Positions 16,496-25,138 are shown, counted from the first letter of the stretch. The stretch: 64,000 nt of DNA from Pelagadaptatus aseana (GCA_040365065.1 BAABNI010000004.1:217523-281522), one strand, 5' to 3'. Notes: a model not told the origin generated them from the sequence alone. Program-made: numbers and translations.

Positions 16496-17113
16496 ATGTC
16501 TATTACCCTTCCCATCAATATCGATTCCGTAAAAGGCTTTTTAGCTGCTGACGAGGGCGAAGCGCTCTATCAATATGCTCTGACAGCATCCAAGCTGGGC
16601 CCCTGTCTGGAAATTGGCAGCTACTGCGGCAAATCCACGGTTTACCTGGGAACCGCTTGCAAGGAAAACAATCGCACCCTGTTTGCTTTGGATCACCATC
16701 GCGGTTCAGAAGAGCATCAACTGGGTGAGGAATACCACGACCCCGACCTGTACGATACCAGCATCGAGCTGATGGACAGTTTCAAAACTTTTCGCACCAC
16801 CATGCGTCTGGCAGATCTGGACGATACGGTGGTACCGATTGTCTCCTCATCACTGATTGCCTCAAGGGATTGGGCGACACCTCTGGGCATGGTCTTTATC
16901 GATGGCGGCCACAGTGAGGAAGCAGCTCAGACCGACTATCGCAGTTGGTCCAGCTTTATCAAGCCCGGCGGCATTCTTGCTATCCACGATATCTTTCCCA
17001 ATCCGGAAGATGGCGGTCAGGCGCCCTACAATATCTGGAAACTTGCCAAAGCCTCAGGTCTGTTTGAGGAATTGCCCACCGTAAACACTCTGGGACTTTT
17101 CCGTCGCTTGTAA
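16496..17113 (+). CDS. Class I SAM-dependent methyltransferase (Methyltransf_24-like)
   Basis: A 205-residue Rossmann methyltransferase: motif I LEIGSYCGKSTVYLG, acidic strand FALDHHRGSEEHQ, VFIDGGHSEEAAQTDYRSWS and IKPGGILAIHDIF. This set is typical of Methyltransf_24 proteins linked to polysaccharide or antibiotic sugar methylation. ATG 16496 begins the conserved domain; the upstream open frame lacks family similarity. Its 3' end overlaps the convergent gene at 17054 by 60 bp, which is unusual. It is the only plus-strand gene of this glycan-type cluster. Confidence 0.88.
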   Translation: MSITLPINIDSVKGFLAADEGEALYQYALTASKLGPCLEIGSYCGKSTVYLGTACKENNRTLFALDHHRGSEEHQLGEEYHDPDLYDTSIELMDSFKTFRTTMRLADLDDTVVPIVSSSLIASRDWATPLGMVFIDGGHSEEAAQTDYRSWSSFIKPGGILAIHDIFPNPEDGGQAPYNIWKLAKASGLFEELPTVNTLGLFRRL

Positions 17114-18142
17114 CAGGTTATTTTCCAGAAACAGTCGCGCGGCCGGGGTGTGCTCGGTCAGCGCATCGGCGGCCAGTAAAATCGCACCCGCCGTCCAGGT
17201 GGTTTTTTCTTCAGGCCAAATAATTTTTTCAACGTACTGATACCCGGTCCAGTAGCCACCATCGGCATCGCGCCACTGATGCAGCCAACTGTAGATCATC
17301 ATTGCCTTGGAACGCTCGCCAGCGGCCAGTAACGCCATGGTTAATTCACAGGATTCAGCGACCGTTACCCAGGGCTCATCACTGACGCACAGACAACCCA
17401 TGTCGTCTTTGACAAAGGTATCCCAGCGCTCTTTGATTCGTGCTTTCGCACCAGCCTTGTCGTAGACACCCGCCAAAATCGGGTAGAACCAATCCATTGA
17501 ATAGCGCTCTTTACTCTCCCAGGTGCGATCAAAGCACTCCGGATGAAAGCGCAGGGTCTCGCCCAATCTCTGGTGGGCCTCTCTCCAGCGCAGACAACTC
17601 TGTCCGAGAGTCACCGCAATATTGATGGCGCACTCCAGACTTTTGTAAACGGAAGAACAGGCCGTCACCAGCGCATCCTTTAAGGGCTCACCGTCTTCGG
17701 ATACGGCCCAGTAAATTTCTCCCGTTGGCGCCTGTTGCTGCAGGATAAAATCCATCGCGGCATAAACCATCGGGAAAGTCTCCTGAAGAAAAGCATCGTC
17801 TTCAGTGATCAAATAGTAGTGCCACAATCCCGTGGCAATATAAGCCACAAAATTGGTTTCCCTTTTATCGCAATACAAGGGCTTACTATCCTGATAGTTG
17901 GCGTACCAACTGCCATCGCTTAATTGTTGTTCCTGCAACCAGCGATAAGCTTTTCGAGCCGCTTCATAGCGCCCGGCAATAGTCAGCCCCATGGCCGCTT
18001 CAATATGATCCCATGGATCGGCTTTACCGCCCTTAAACCAGGGGATACAACCGTCTTCTGTTTGCACCGAGAGAATGTAATCAACGGTGTCACTCAGAAA
18101 AGCCTCGGGAAACATGCCCTTGCTCAACATCAGACTATCCAT
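17054..18142 (-). CDS. Alpha/alpha-barrel protein annotated in relatives as prenyltransferase-like; role unknown
   Basis: 362 residues with the repeated helical-hairpin pattern of (alpha/alpha)6 barrels. QTEDGCIPWFKGGKADPWDH and LQEQQLSDGSWYANYQDSK resemble the QW-type repeats of terpene-cyclase/prenyltransferase folds, but the acidic DxDD of cyclases is absent. W-x-E-x-R pairs and WTAGAILLAADAL could equally fit a glycoside-hydrolase-like barrel. No signal peptide is present. It overlaps the stop of a convergent methyltransferase by 60 bp and is preceded (1-bp overlap) by a methyltransferase and a GT4 glycosyltransferase on the same strand. The true reaction is unknown. Confidence 0.75.
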   Translation of the reverse strand: MDSLMLSKGMFPEAFLSDTVDYILSVQTEDGCIPWFKGGKADPWDHIEAAMGLTIAGRYEAARKAYRWLQEQQLSDGSWYANYQDSKPLYCDKRETNFVAYIATGLWHYYLITEDDAFLQETFPMVYAAMDFILQQQAPTGEIYWAVSEDGEPLKDALVTACSSVYKSLECAINIAVTLGQSCLRWREAHQRLGETLRFHPECFDRTWESKERYSMDWFYPILAGVYDKAGAKARIKERWDTFVKDDMGCLCVSDEPWVTVAESCELTMALLAAGERSKAMMIYSWLHQWRDADGGYWTGYQYVEKIIWPEEKTTWTAGAILLAADALTEHTPAARLFLENNLLQATEKSQSVYGGQFLKQT

Positions 18143-18849
18143 CAGGCCTCTCCCGGCTGAAAATACATGACGACACTTTTACCCAGAACAGGATTAAGCA
18201 AGGCTTCTGTTTTGCGCGTAATCCAGGGTTGCTTCATCAAGTCCCACACCAGCAGCTTATGATAGGCGTCGACCAGCTTTGACTCCTGCTCCCACTTCCA
18301 GCATTTGAGCCACCAGTAGGGCGCGTGAAGAGCATGTGCACCATGGTGATCGAAGCGTTGCCAACCAAATGACTCCACATCATGTTTGAGCTGCACTGCA
18401 TTGAAAATACGAATATGGCCGCCTTCAACCTCGTGATAAGCCTTACTTAACCGCCAGCAAATTTCTTCCGGCCAGGCGCGAGGCACACTCACGGCCAACA
18501 AACCATCGGGTTTGAGTACGCGCTTAATCTCTTTCAAGACCCCTTTATAATCGGGAATATGCTCCAGCACCTCTGAACAGATGACCTTATCAAAACTGTC
18601 ATCTGCAAACGGCAAGGCCAACGCATCCGCTTCCTGAAAATGGATGGATTTATTCTTATTGGCTTTATCGGTAAATTCGCTGGCACCTTTTCGGGCTTTT
18701 TCAACATCACTGGCAGACAGATCCACACCGACAGCTTCAACATTGGCATGTAGATAAGCGCCCAATGTGTGGCGACCTTCGCCACAGCCGACATCCAGAA
18801 TGCGATCACCGTCACGCAATTGCAGTTTATTGAAATCAATGGTTTGCAT
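18142..18849 (-). CDS. Class I SAM-dependent methyltransferase (Methyltransf_11)
   Basis: A 235-residue methyltransferase with the full motif set: RILDVGCGEGRHTLGAY (motif I), VGVDLS (II), QEADALALPFADDSFDKVIC (III/IV) and LEHIPDYKGVLKEIKRVLKP followed by GLLAVSVPR. The C-terminal half (HHGAHALHAPYWWLKCWKW) is rich in aromatic residues. The pattern matches UbiE/Methyltransf_11 proteins that act on small molecules or lipid-linked sugars. It lies 19 bp after the GT4 gene and overlaps the next gene by one base, so it is translationally coupled in a three-gene unit. Confidence 0.9.
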   Translation of the reverse strand: MQTIDFNKLQLRDGDRILDVGCGEGRHTLGAYLHANVEAVGVDLSASDVEKARKGASEFTDKANKNKSIHFQEADALALPFADDSFDKVICSEVLEHIPDYKGVLKEIKRVLKPDGLLAVSVPRAWPEEICWRLSKAYHEVEGGHIRIFNAVQLKHDVESFGWQRFDHHGAHALHAPYWWLKCWKWEQESKLVDAYHKLLVWDLMKQPWITRKTEALLNPVLGKSVVMYFQPGEA

Positions 18850-18868
18850 GAAAAATAACTTCTATCAA

Positions 18869-20161
18869 TTACTGTTGAACTGTTTGTACCAGAATAGCGT
18901 TGTAATACTCGGTGAATTCACGGGCAGCTACTTGCCAGCTGAACTTCTCAAGAATACGTTGACGCCCCTGCTGACCCAGTAAATCGCGCTGGGCTTGGTC
19001 ATTTAATAGCTGCTTGAGCGCATCGGCCAGTGCTTTGCTGTTTCCTGCCGGAACCACGACGCCAGCCTCACCAACCACCTCGGGTAAAGCGCCGCCATCA
19101 GAAGAAATGACGGCACAGCCACAAGCCATGGCTTCGCCAGCAGGCAAGCCAAATCCTTCATATAGCGATGGAGAAACGACAATGGAAGCCTCGTTATAAT
19201 ATTCCACCAATTTTTCGGTGCTGATGCCCGAGACAAAATTCACTGAATCCTCCAGTCCCAAGCGACGCAGGCGACGCTGAGTCGGGCCACCTTTTTTTAA
19301 CTTACCGACAACCAACAATTCCAGATCAGGATAAAAAGGTTTTAATCGAGCCATGGCTTCCAGCAAATAGCGTAAACCCTTCAGGGGCTGATCGGCAGAT
19401 GCCGTAGTCATCAGACGCAATGGTTTGCGGGTGACTTCCGGTAATGGCCGGAACGTCTCGGTATCAATGCCGTTGTAGATCAGGCTGATATCCTGCTCCG
19501 GGCGATCAAACGCCTCGGCGATATCCTTGCGCGACTGTTCAGAAACAGTGACCACATGATCCAGCTTCTGAACCACCTTCTTTTGCATCCCCAAAAAAGA
19601 ATGCCAGCGCCGAGCCAGCAGTCTGTACCACCAGTTAGGGGCCGCATCCAAAGCCAGTTGCAAATCTCGGGTAATAGGGTGATGCACGGTCACCACTGTA
19701 GGAATGCCACGTTTTTGAAGATCCAGAAGTCCGTAGCCCAGACTTTGATTATCATGCACCAGATCATATTCATGACCGTGCTTTTTCATATAGCTAGCCA
19801 CCCGGCGGCAAAAACTGTAGGGCTCGGCAAAACCACCGGTCAACATACTCCACCATTCCATAAAGTCGGCCCAGGAGAGCAGATGTCTGGGGCGCAAAGC
19901 AAAAGCGTGATGCTGCTTGGAGGCAAACAGATCCAGGCTCGGCATTTCTATCAATTTAACTCTGGGATCCAGATCCGGGTACGGAGGGCCGGAAATGACA
20001 TCCACCTGATGACCTGCGTCAACCAGTGCCTTGCTAAGGTATTTCAGATAAATACCCTGTCCACCCACAAACGGTGCACTACGGTAGCCCAACAGGCAGA
20101 TTCGCAGTGGTTTTTCCGCCTGCAGTATCAAATTGTCTGGAACTTGTTGTTGTGCTGTCAT
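18869..20161 (-). CDS. Glycosyltransferase family 4
   Basis: A retaining GT-B glycosyltransferase of about 430 residues. The N-terminal acceptor domain starts ICLLGYRSAPFVGGQGIYLK with the glycine-rich loop. The linker region has VSEQSRKDIAEAFDRP and LIYNGIDTETFRPL. The C-terminal donor domain ends with SPSLYEGFGLPAGEAMACG, containing the E-x7-E nucleotide-sugar motif. ATG 20161 is chosen; GTG 20188 would add nine residues. It is the first gene of the minus-strand unit GT4, methyltransferase, alpha/alpha-barrel protein. The sugar and acceptor are not readable from sequence. It is cytoplasmic and probably membrane-associated. Confidence 0.93.
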   Translation of the reverse strand: MTAQQQVPDNLILQAEKPLRICLLGYRSAPFVGGQGIYLKYLSKALVDAGHQVDVISGPPYPDLDPRVKLIEMPSLDLFASKQHHAFALRPRHLLSWADFMEWWSMLTGGFAEPYSFCRRVASYMKKHGHEYDLVHDNQSLGYGLLDLQKRGIPTVVTVHHPITRDLQLALDAAPNWWYRLLARRWHSFLGMQKKVVQKLDHVVTVSEQSRKDIAEAFDRPEQDISLIYNGIDTETFRPLPEVTRKPLRLMTTASADQPLKGLRYLLEAMARLKPFYPDLELLVVGKLKKGGPTQRRLRRLGLEDSVNFVSGISTEKLVEYYNEASIVVSPSLYEGFGLPAGEAMACGCAVISSDGGALPEVVGEAGVVVPAGNSKALADALKQLLNDQAQRDLLGQQGRQRILEKFSWQVAAREFTEYYNAILVQTVQQ

Positions 20162-20254
20162 GGGGGAGGTCCTGAATGAGGGCCCCACTCAGAGGCCACT
20201 ATGGCTAACCGGGCCGAGTCTCGCACAGGCCCTATACCCTCTCAATGGCAATTC

Positions 20255-20282
20255 AAGTCATTTATCGTGACGCAAATGACTT
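20255..20282. repeat. 9-bp perfect inverted repeat
   Basis: AAGTCATTT and AAATGACTT, 10 bases apart, between the stop of the enoyl-CoA hydratase gene and the GT4 start. It lacks a T-run, so it is either a weak terminator or an operator. Confidence 0.4.
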
Positions 20283-20288
20283 ATGCGG

Positions 20289-21062
20289 TCATTTAAATAC
20301 CGGCTCTCGATTCTCCAGAAAAGCGTTCACAGCTTCGAGGTATTCATCTGAGCCAATATGACGATTGGTATAGCCACTTTCCACCGCATAGCGCTCCTCG
20401 AGACGAGCTTCCTGATTGATGTTCATGGCTTCCTTGAAATAGCGTAGCGCATTGGGAGACTGCCTGAGCAAATCTCTGGCCACTATCATTGCCTCATCCA
20501 GAACCTGCTCTTTGGCCACTACCTTGTGAACCCCGCCGTAGTGAGCAATCTCACCGGCGCTGATAGGGTTGCCCGTCAACGACATGTAACGCACTACTTT
20601 CTCCGGCACAATCAATTCCAGAAATACCGCCGCACCAATGATGCCCACCTTAATCTCGGGTATGGCAAAATGAGCATCTTCCGCCGCTATCATCACATCG
20701 GCCGCTGCCGCCAGAGCCATACCAGCACCGTAAGCATGACCATGAACCGCAGCAACTACCGGCACTTTGCAGTTATACACCGCCGCGATGCCGGCACTTA
20801 CTGCCTTGCCGTAAGCCACGGGATCTTCACCATCGTTCAGCTTTTTAAATTCACTGACATCATTGCCTGGGCAGAAGAACTTGCCCTCCGAGCGTAAAAT
20901 AGCCACTCGCACGTCCTGGCGCTGACCAATATCGGCAAACACCTTTTCAAGCTCAAGATAGGTTTTCTTGACCAGAGAATTGATCGGCGGCCGATTCAGA
21001 GTAACCACCGCAATATGGTTATTCACTTCCAGATGAACGGACTGGGTTTCGGAAGAATCCAT
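20289..21062 (-). CDS. Enoyl-CoA hydratase/isomerase family protein
   Basis: A 257-residue crotonase. Visible parts: NRPPINSLVKKTYLELEKV, the first oxyanion hole KFFCPGNDVSEF, and the second in AVHGHAYGAGMALAAAADVM, which matches the family's H-G-x-A-x-G-x-G pattern. It then has AIPEIKVGIIGAAVFL, where a Glu is retained at the catalytic region. The C-terminal PVFK tail is typical. It probably hydrates or isomerises an enoyl-CoA; the substrate is unknown. It follows a PanE-like reductase gene by 58 bp on the same strand. Confidence 0.92.
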   Translation of the reverse strand: MDSSETQSVHLEVNNHIAVVTLNRPPINSLVKKTYLELEKVFADIGQRQDVRVAILRSEGKFFCPGNDVSEFKKLNDGEDPVAYGKAVSAGIAAVYNCKVPVVAAVHGHAYGAGMALAAAADVMIAAEDAHFAIPEIKVGIIGAAVFLELIVPEKVVRYMSLTGNPISAGEIAHYGGVHKVVAKEQVLDEAMIVARDLLRQSPNALRYFKEAMNINQEARLEERYAVESGYTNRHIGSDEYLEAVNAFLENREPVFK

Positions 21063-21120
21063 TTTATGTATACCCTCTTATGATTATTTTCAGGTTTAAA
21101 TACAGAATTTGTATCTGGCC

Positions 21121-22113
21121 TTAATCCAGTGCAGACAGCAAATCTTTTGCACTGACTCCCTGAGCCAACTCGCCTCGTTCTACTTGATGAACCAGTTCTA
21201 CGATCTTGCGATTGGCGGGGCAAGGCACCCCCAGCTCTTCAGCGGCGTTCACCACGGCGCCGTTGAGATGATCGACTTCTGTCAGTTTGTTATTACTCAG
21301 ATCCCACCACATGGAGGTTCTGACAGTCGGATCAATTTCGAGCATTTTACTGCCCAGGATTTTAAACAACCAATCGGGAATATTCAGAAAACCGGGTATC
21401 TTTTGCGCGGGTAGCCCCGTCAATTTGGGTAAAACCAAATCTTTGGCTCTGGTGACGGCCAACAATTCTGCCATAAGCCTTGCAATGACCCGCCGATATC
21501 CCCTCTTTTGCAGCATCGATTTAACCGGGATATCGGCCAGAGCATTAATGGCGTTGGCAAGATTCAATTGAAGTTTTGCCCAGAGCACCGCATCCATATC
21601 CCGACTAAGATGCACTGGCATCAAGCCACAATTGAGCTGTTCTACGATGGCTTCCAACCGGGGGTGATGCTCTACGGTGACATCGCCTTCACTGCCCCGG
21701 TGCAAATGATTGGGTGCCATATCAGCAACATTGAACTGCACCATCACCCGCAATACCGTGTTTGACGAGAAAGCCTGACGCACAGCAGCATCAGATCCCA
21801 AACCATTCTGACAGCAAAGAATTATCGTATCAGGTCCAACCAGAGGACAAATATCCTCAATAACAGCCTCTACCGCAGTGCATTTCACGGTCAACCAAAG
21901 GAAATCCGTAGTTGTTTGGGGCTGCACGGAAAACTCAAAGCCCTCGGCAAAAGCCTCATTGCCATGAAAGTCAGTCAGCTTTAGTCGCCCGGAGAAGCGT
22001 TCACGCAATCGCTCACGCCCGACGATACTGACATCAAACCCCTGACTGCGAAGTAATCCGCCGACATAACCGCCGATTAAACCGGCACCAAAAACCGTAT
22101 GAAGGGACATCAA
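21121..22113 (-). CDS. 2-dehydropantoate 2-reductase family protein (ApbA/PanE-like)
   Basis: 330 residues in two domains. The N-terminal Rossmann domain begins VFGAGLIGGYVGGLL (G-x-G-x2-G) and has VKCTAVEAVIEDI and LCCQNGLGSD, where the Asn-Gly-Leu-Gly is the family hallmark. The C-terminal helical domain has LWAKLQLNLANAINAL, with the catalytic-type Lys of W-x-K, and SMWWDLSNNKLTEVDHLNG. It probably uses NADPH to reduce a 2-keto acid. Many bacteria carry several paralogues, so a pantothenate role is not certain and I give no symbol. It is divergent from hemN, across an intergenic region holding an FNR-type box. Confidence 0.88.
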   Translation of the reverse strand: MMSLHTVFGAGLIGGYVGGLLRSQGFDVSIVGRERLRERFSGRLKLTDFHGNEAFAEGFEFSVQPQTTTDFLWLTVKCTAVEAVIEDICPLVGPDTIILCCQNGLGSDAAVRQAFSSNTVLRVMVQFNVADMAPNHLHRGSEGDVTVEHHPRLEAIVEQLNCGLMPVHLSRDMDAVLWAKLQLNLANAINALADIPVKSMLQKRGYRRVIARLMAELLAVTRAKDLVLPKLTGLPAQKIPGFLNIPDWLFKILGSKMLEIDPTVRTSMWWDLSNNKLTEVDHLNGAVVNAAEELGVPCPANRKIVELVHQVERGELAQGVSAKDLLSALD

Positions 22114-22159
22114 TCTCTCTTATTATTCTAAATCCGATTAACGTAAAATGAATCAGGCC

Positions 22160-22173
22160 ATGATTCATATCAA
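22160..22173. promoter_or_regulatory. FNR/Anr box upstream of hemN
   Basis: ATGATTCATATCAA matches the FNR/Anr consensus TTGAT-N4-ATCAA at 9 of 10 positions. It lies 90 bp before the hemN ATG. If transcription starts near 22208, the site would be centred at about -41.5, as in class II activation. hemN is a known FNR/Anr target in other proteobacteria. Confidence 0.75.
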
Positions 22174-22263
22174 CGTCAAAGCATACGCAAATCACTAAAC
22201 TGCGCCACCCTCATTACACTTTATAACAGTGCCTGGCGAGACCCGCCCAAGGAAAACCGATAG

Positions 22264-23652
22264 ATGACCACCGTAAATGTTCGCTGGAATGCCGAGATGA
22301 TCCGCCGCTACGATCTGGCTGGCCCACGCTATACCTCGTATCCCACAGCCCCTCAATTTGTGGATGATTACGCAACCAGCGAAGTTGATGCAGCCGTAGC
22401 GCGAAGCAATGCCGCCGGCCGCCCCCTGTCACTGTATTTCCACATCCCGTTTTGCGACACCATCTGTTACTACTGCGGCTGCAACAAAATTGTGACGGCT
22501 AATAAAAAACGCGCCCAGCCTTACCTTGATACCCTGTATCAGGAGATTGCCATGCGCGCCGCTCAGATTGACAGCGATCGTCCGGTTCATCAGTTGCACT
22601 GGGGGGGCGGCACGCCCACTTATATCAGTGATGAGCAAAAGATCCAGCTGATGGCAGAAACCCGCAAACACTTTAATCTGCTAGATGACGACTCGGGCGA
22701 ATATTCCATTGAAATTCATCCGGGCGCCATGAACGCTGAGACCATCAGCGTGCTGCGCGAGCTGGGCTTTAATCGTCTGAGCATGGGGGTTCAGGACTTC
22801 GACCCCAAGGTCCAGGAAGCCGTCAATCGCTTTAACAGCTTTGAGGAAGTGGCTGAGCTGGTGCACAAAGCCAAGGAAGAGAAATTTCACTCGCTGAGCA
22901 TGGATCTGATCTATGGCCTGCCTCACCAGTCGGTAGAGAGCGTGGATCGGACTCTGGATCAGATTATTGACCTGAATCCCGAACGCCTGAGCCTGTTTAA
23001 CTACGCCCATATGCCTCACCTGTTCAAAAGCCAAAAGCAGATTGATGAGACCACCCTGCCGGAGCCACAGGAAAAGCTCGCCATTCTGGAAAACTCCATC
23101 GACCAGCTGCAACAAGCCGGATACGTCTATATCGGCATGGATCACTTTGCCAAGCCCAACGATGCCCTGACCATCGCTCAGGACAACGGCGAACTGCAGC
23201 GCAACTTTCAAGGCTATGCCACTCACGGCAACTGCGATCTGTTTGCCTTTGGCGTGTCAGCCATCAGCTCCATTGACAATATTTTTGTGCAGAATCACAA
23301 GGATATCCCCGGCTACACCAAAGCCATTGAGGAAGAGAAGCAGACTCCCATCCTCAAAGGCCTGACCCTGACCGATGACGACCAACTGCGTCAGGCAGTG
23401 ATCAACCAGTTAATCTGCCACTTTGAGCTGGAATACGCGCCATTCAATCACGCGTACCAGTTCGACTTCTGCGAGTATTTTGCCGATGCACTGGAAGAAC
23501 TACAGCCCATGATTGCAGACGGACTCATTATCCGCAGTGACAGCGGCTTAAAAGTATCCGATGACGGTCGGCTATTGATTCGTCGAATTTGCATGGCGTT
23601 TGATGCCTATCTCAAGAGCCCTCAGCCGGTACGCTATTCACGCATTATCTAG
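22264..23652 (+). CDS. hemN: Oxygen-independent coproporphyrinogen III oxidase
   Basis: A 462-residue radical-SAM enzyme. The motif C-x3-C-x2-C with a fourth Cys, seen as HIPFCDTICYYCGCNKIV, is diagnostic of true HemN. It is followed by HWGGGTPTYIS (the GGGTP motif), SIEIHPGAMN, NRLSMGVQDFDPKVQ and YGLPHQS. The C-terminal HemN domain is complete. It oxidatively decarboxylates coproporphyrinogen III to protoporphyrinogen IX without O2, using two SAM, in the cytoplasm. AAGGAAAACC precedes the ATG. The FNR-type box upstream fits anaerobic or microaerobic induction. Confidence 0.97.
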   Translation: MTTVNVRWNAEMIRRYDLAGPRYTSYPTAPQFVDDYATSEVDAAVARSNAAGRPLSLYFHIPFCDTICYYCGCNKIVTANKKRAQPYLDTLYQEIAMRAAQIDSDRPVHQLHWGGGTPTYISDEQKIQLMAETRKHFNLLDDDSGEYSIEIHPGAMNAETISVLRELGFNRLSMGVQDFDPKVQEAVNRFNSFEEVAELVHKAKEEKFHSLSMDLIYGLPHQSVESVDRTLDQIIDLNPERLSLFNYAHMPHLFKSQKQIDETTLPEPQEKLAILENSIDQLQQAGYVYIGMDHFAKPNDALTIAQDNGELQRNFQGYATHGNCDLFAFGVSAISSIDNIFVQNHKDIPGYTKAIEEEKQTPILKGLTLTDDDQLRQAVINQLICHFELEYAPFNHAYQFDFCEYFADALEELQPMIADGLIIRSDSGLKVSDDGRLLIRRICMAFDAYLKSPQPVRYSRII

Positions 23653-23685
23653 CCGCAACCAGATAAACCGGGTAAATTGGCCTCT

Positions 23686-23955
23686 ATGGACAGAGAGACT
23701 TGGAAAGCCGCACTTAAACAACACTACACAGCCCCCATGGAACAGACGTTCAAACAGTTCCGGCTGGGGGCCATGCTGTTTTTTCTGGGCGCGGTGATTT
23801 TGTATATCGCATTCAATAATCTGCAGGCATCGTTGCTACAGGAACTTGTCACCCTGCTGGGTCTTATCATTGGCGGCATCGGTTTTTTAATTGCCATGCT
23901 GGCTCAAATTCGAATGCTGATCAGCCGTATCGTACAGTTTTTTAATGACAAATAG
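23686..23955 (+). CDS. Small membrane protein of unknown function, 89 aa
   Basis: It begins MDRETWKAALKQHY, an amphipathic start, followed by two hydrophobic helices (LGAMLFFLGAVILYIAF and ELVTLLGLIIGGIGFLIAML in pieces) and a basic end (RMLISRIVQFFNDK). It lies 33 bp after hemN on the same strand, so it probably shares its transcript. I do not recognise the family. ATG 23686 is preferred to the TTG nine bases earlier. Composition and position support a real gene. Confidence 0.7.
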   Translation: MDRETWKAALKQHYTAPMEQTFKQFRLGAMLFFLGAVILYIAFNNLQASLLQELVTLLGLIIGGIGFLIAMLAQIRMLISRIVQFFNDK

Positions 23956-23957
23956 AT

Positions 23958-24329
23958 TCAACAGGCTATTTGTGTATCGCGATATTGCTTGGGCGAACAT
24001 CCCATCCACTTTTTAAACGCCTTGGTAAAATTGGAAGGGTCTGAATAGCCCATATAATCAGAGATCGAAGCTATACTCTGCTCCCCGGTATCGAGATACC
24101 GAACCGCCATTCTTCCCTTCACCTCTTCACACAGATCCCGAAATGAAATATCAGCGGCCCGCAATTTGCGAAAGAAGGTTCTATTAGACACACAAAATAT
24201 TTTGGCCACATCTTCAGCCGAGGCCGAAGGATCCAAATCCATAAGAATCGTTTCAATACAGGCAATCACCAACAAGCGATTGGCTTTAACATCACGGAAT
24301 AATTTTGGCGCAGAAGCTAGATAATCCAT
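23958..24329 (-). CDS. Short AraC-family protein (DNA-binding domain only)
   Basis: 123 residues. The C-terminal ~95 residues are an AraC/XylS double helix-turn-helix: SAEDVAKIFCVSNRTFFRKL (first HTH) and SIASISDYMGYSDPSNFTKA with F-K-K-W-M-G-C-S-P-K-Q-Y-R (second HTH and end). A usual AraC regulator of ~300 aa has a sensing domain in front; here only ~30 residues (MDYLASAPKLFRDV...) remain. AGGAGAATGTC gives a strong ribosome site for ATG 24329. It is the last gene of the CoA-ligase/hydrolase/SDR unit, 10 bp after the SDR. It may be a stand-alone DNA-binding protein or a remnant that stays translated. Confidence 0.85.
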   Translation of the reverse strand: MDYLASAPKLFRDVKANRLLVIACIETILMDLDPSASAEDVAKIFCVSNRTFFRKLRAADISFRDLCEEVKGRMAVRYLDTGEQSIASISDYMGYSDPSNFTKAFKKWMGCSPKQYRDTQIAC

Positions 24330-24339
24330 GACATTCTCC

Positions 24340-25119
24340 TCAACCAGAAATATAGCCGCCATCCATCACCTGTTCACTGCCGGTGATGTTATTGGCCGCT
24401 GCGCCACACAGGAAAACCACCATGGCACCGACATCATCCGCCGAAGTGAAACGTCCTGTGGGTTGAGTCCCGAGTAAAACGTCATCCATGACTTGCTGCT
24501 CCGATATGCCTCGAGCTTTAGCGGTGTCGGATATCTGGTTTTCAACCAATGGCGTCAAAACATAACCGGGACAAATGGCATTACAGGTAACACCGGTCGT
24601 TGCCAATTCAAGGGCTACGGTTTTGGTTAACCCCAGCACGCCATGTTTGGCGGCAACATATGCGGATTTGTAAGGTGAGGCCACCTTGCCATGGATCGAC
24701 GCCACATTAATGATTCGCCCCCACCCCTGCTGTTTCATTATGGGAGTTACCGCTTTGATGGCATGAAACACACTGCTCAGGTTTATCGCAATAACTTTGT
24801 CCCAGGCCTCCCGGGAAAACTCTTCGACGGCAGCCACATGCTGAACCCCCGCGTTATTCACCAAGACATCAATGCGACCATGTTTCTGGTAGACGTCCGC
24901 AATCATGGCTTCAATTTCATCCGGCTTGCTCATGTCCGCCGAAATATATTGGGCATTCACTCCCATATCAGAAATTTCCCTGAGCAAGGTGTCAATCTTT
25001 TCTGACTCAGCCAAACCGTTAAGAACAATGTGACAACCACTGCTCGCCAACTGTTTGGCAATGGCCAAACCAATGCCACTGGTAGACCCTGTAACTATCG
25101 CAACTTTTGAATCCAACAT
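24340..25119 (-). CDS. SDR oxidoreductase, 3-hydroxybutyrate dehydrogenase-like
   Basis: A 259-residue classical SDR: the NAD site VTGSTSGIGLAIAKQL near the N-terminus, VNNAGVQHVA, INVASIHGKVASPYKSAYVAAKHG with catalytic Ser and Y-x3-K, and PGYVLTPLV; it ends MDGGYISG. The SPYKSAYVAAKHG segment and final residues closely fit D-3-hydroxybutyrate dehydrogenases, which interconvert 3-hydroxybutyrate and acetoacetate with NAD. ATG 25119 or 25125 is the likely start; the open frame extends further. Its position between an alpha/beta hydrolase and an AraC-type gene suggests a role in the local catabolic path, so the substrate may be a different 3-hydroxy acid. Confidence 0.88.
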   Translation of the reverse strand: MLDSKVAIVTGSTSGIGLAIAKQLASSGCHIVLNGLAESEKIDTLLREISDMGVNAQYISADMSKPDEIEAMIADVYQKHGRIDVLVNNAGVQHVAAVEEFSREAWDKVIAINLSSVFHAIKAVTPIMKQQGWGRIINVASIHGKVASPYKSAYVAAKHGVLGLTKTVALELATTGVTCNAICPGYVLTPLVENQISDTAKARGISEQQVMDDVLLGTQPTGRFTSADDVGAMVVFLCGAAANNITGSEQVMDGGYISG

Positions 25120-25138
25120 TCTCATCTCTTTATTATTT

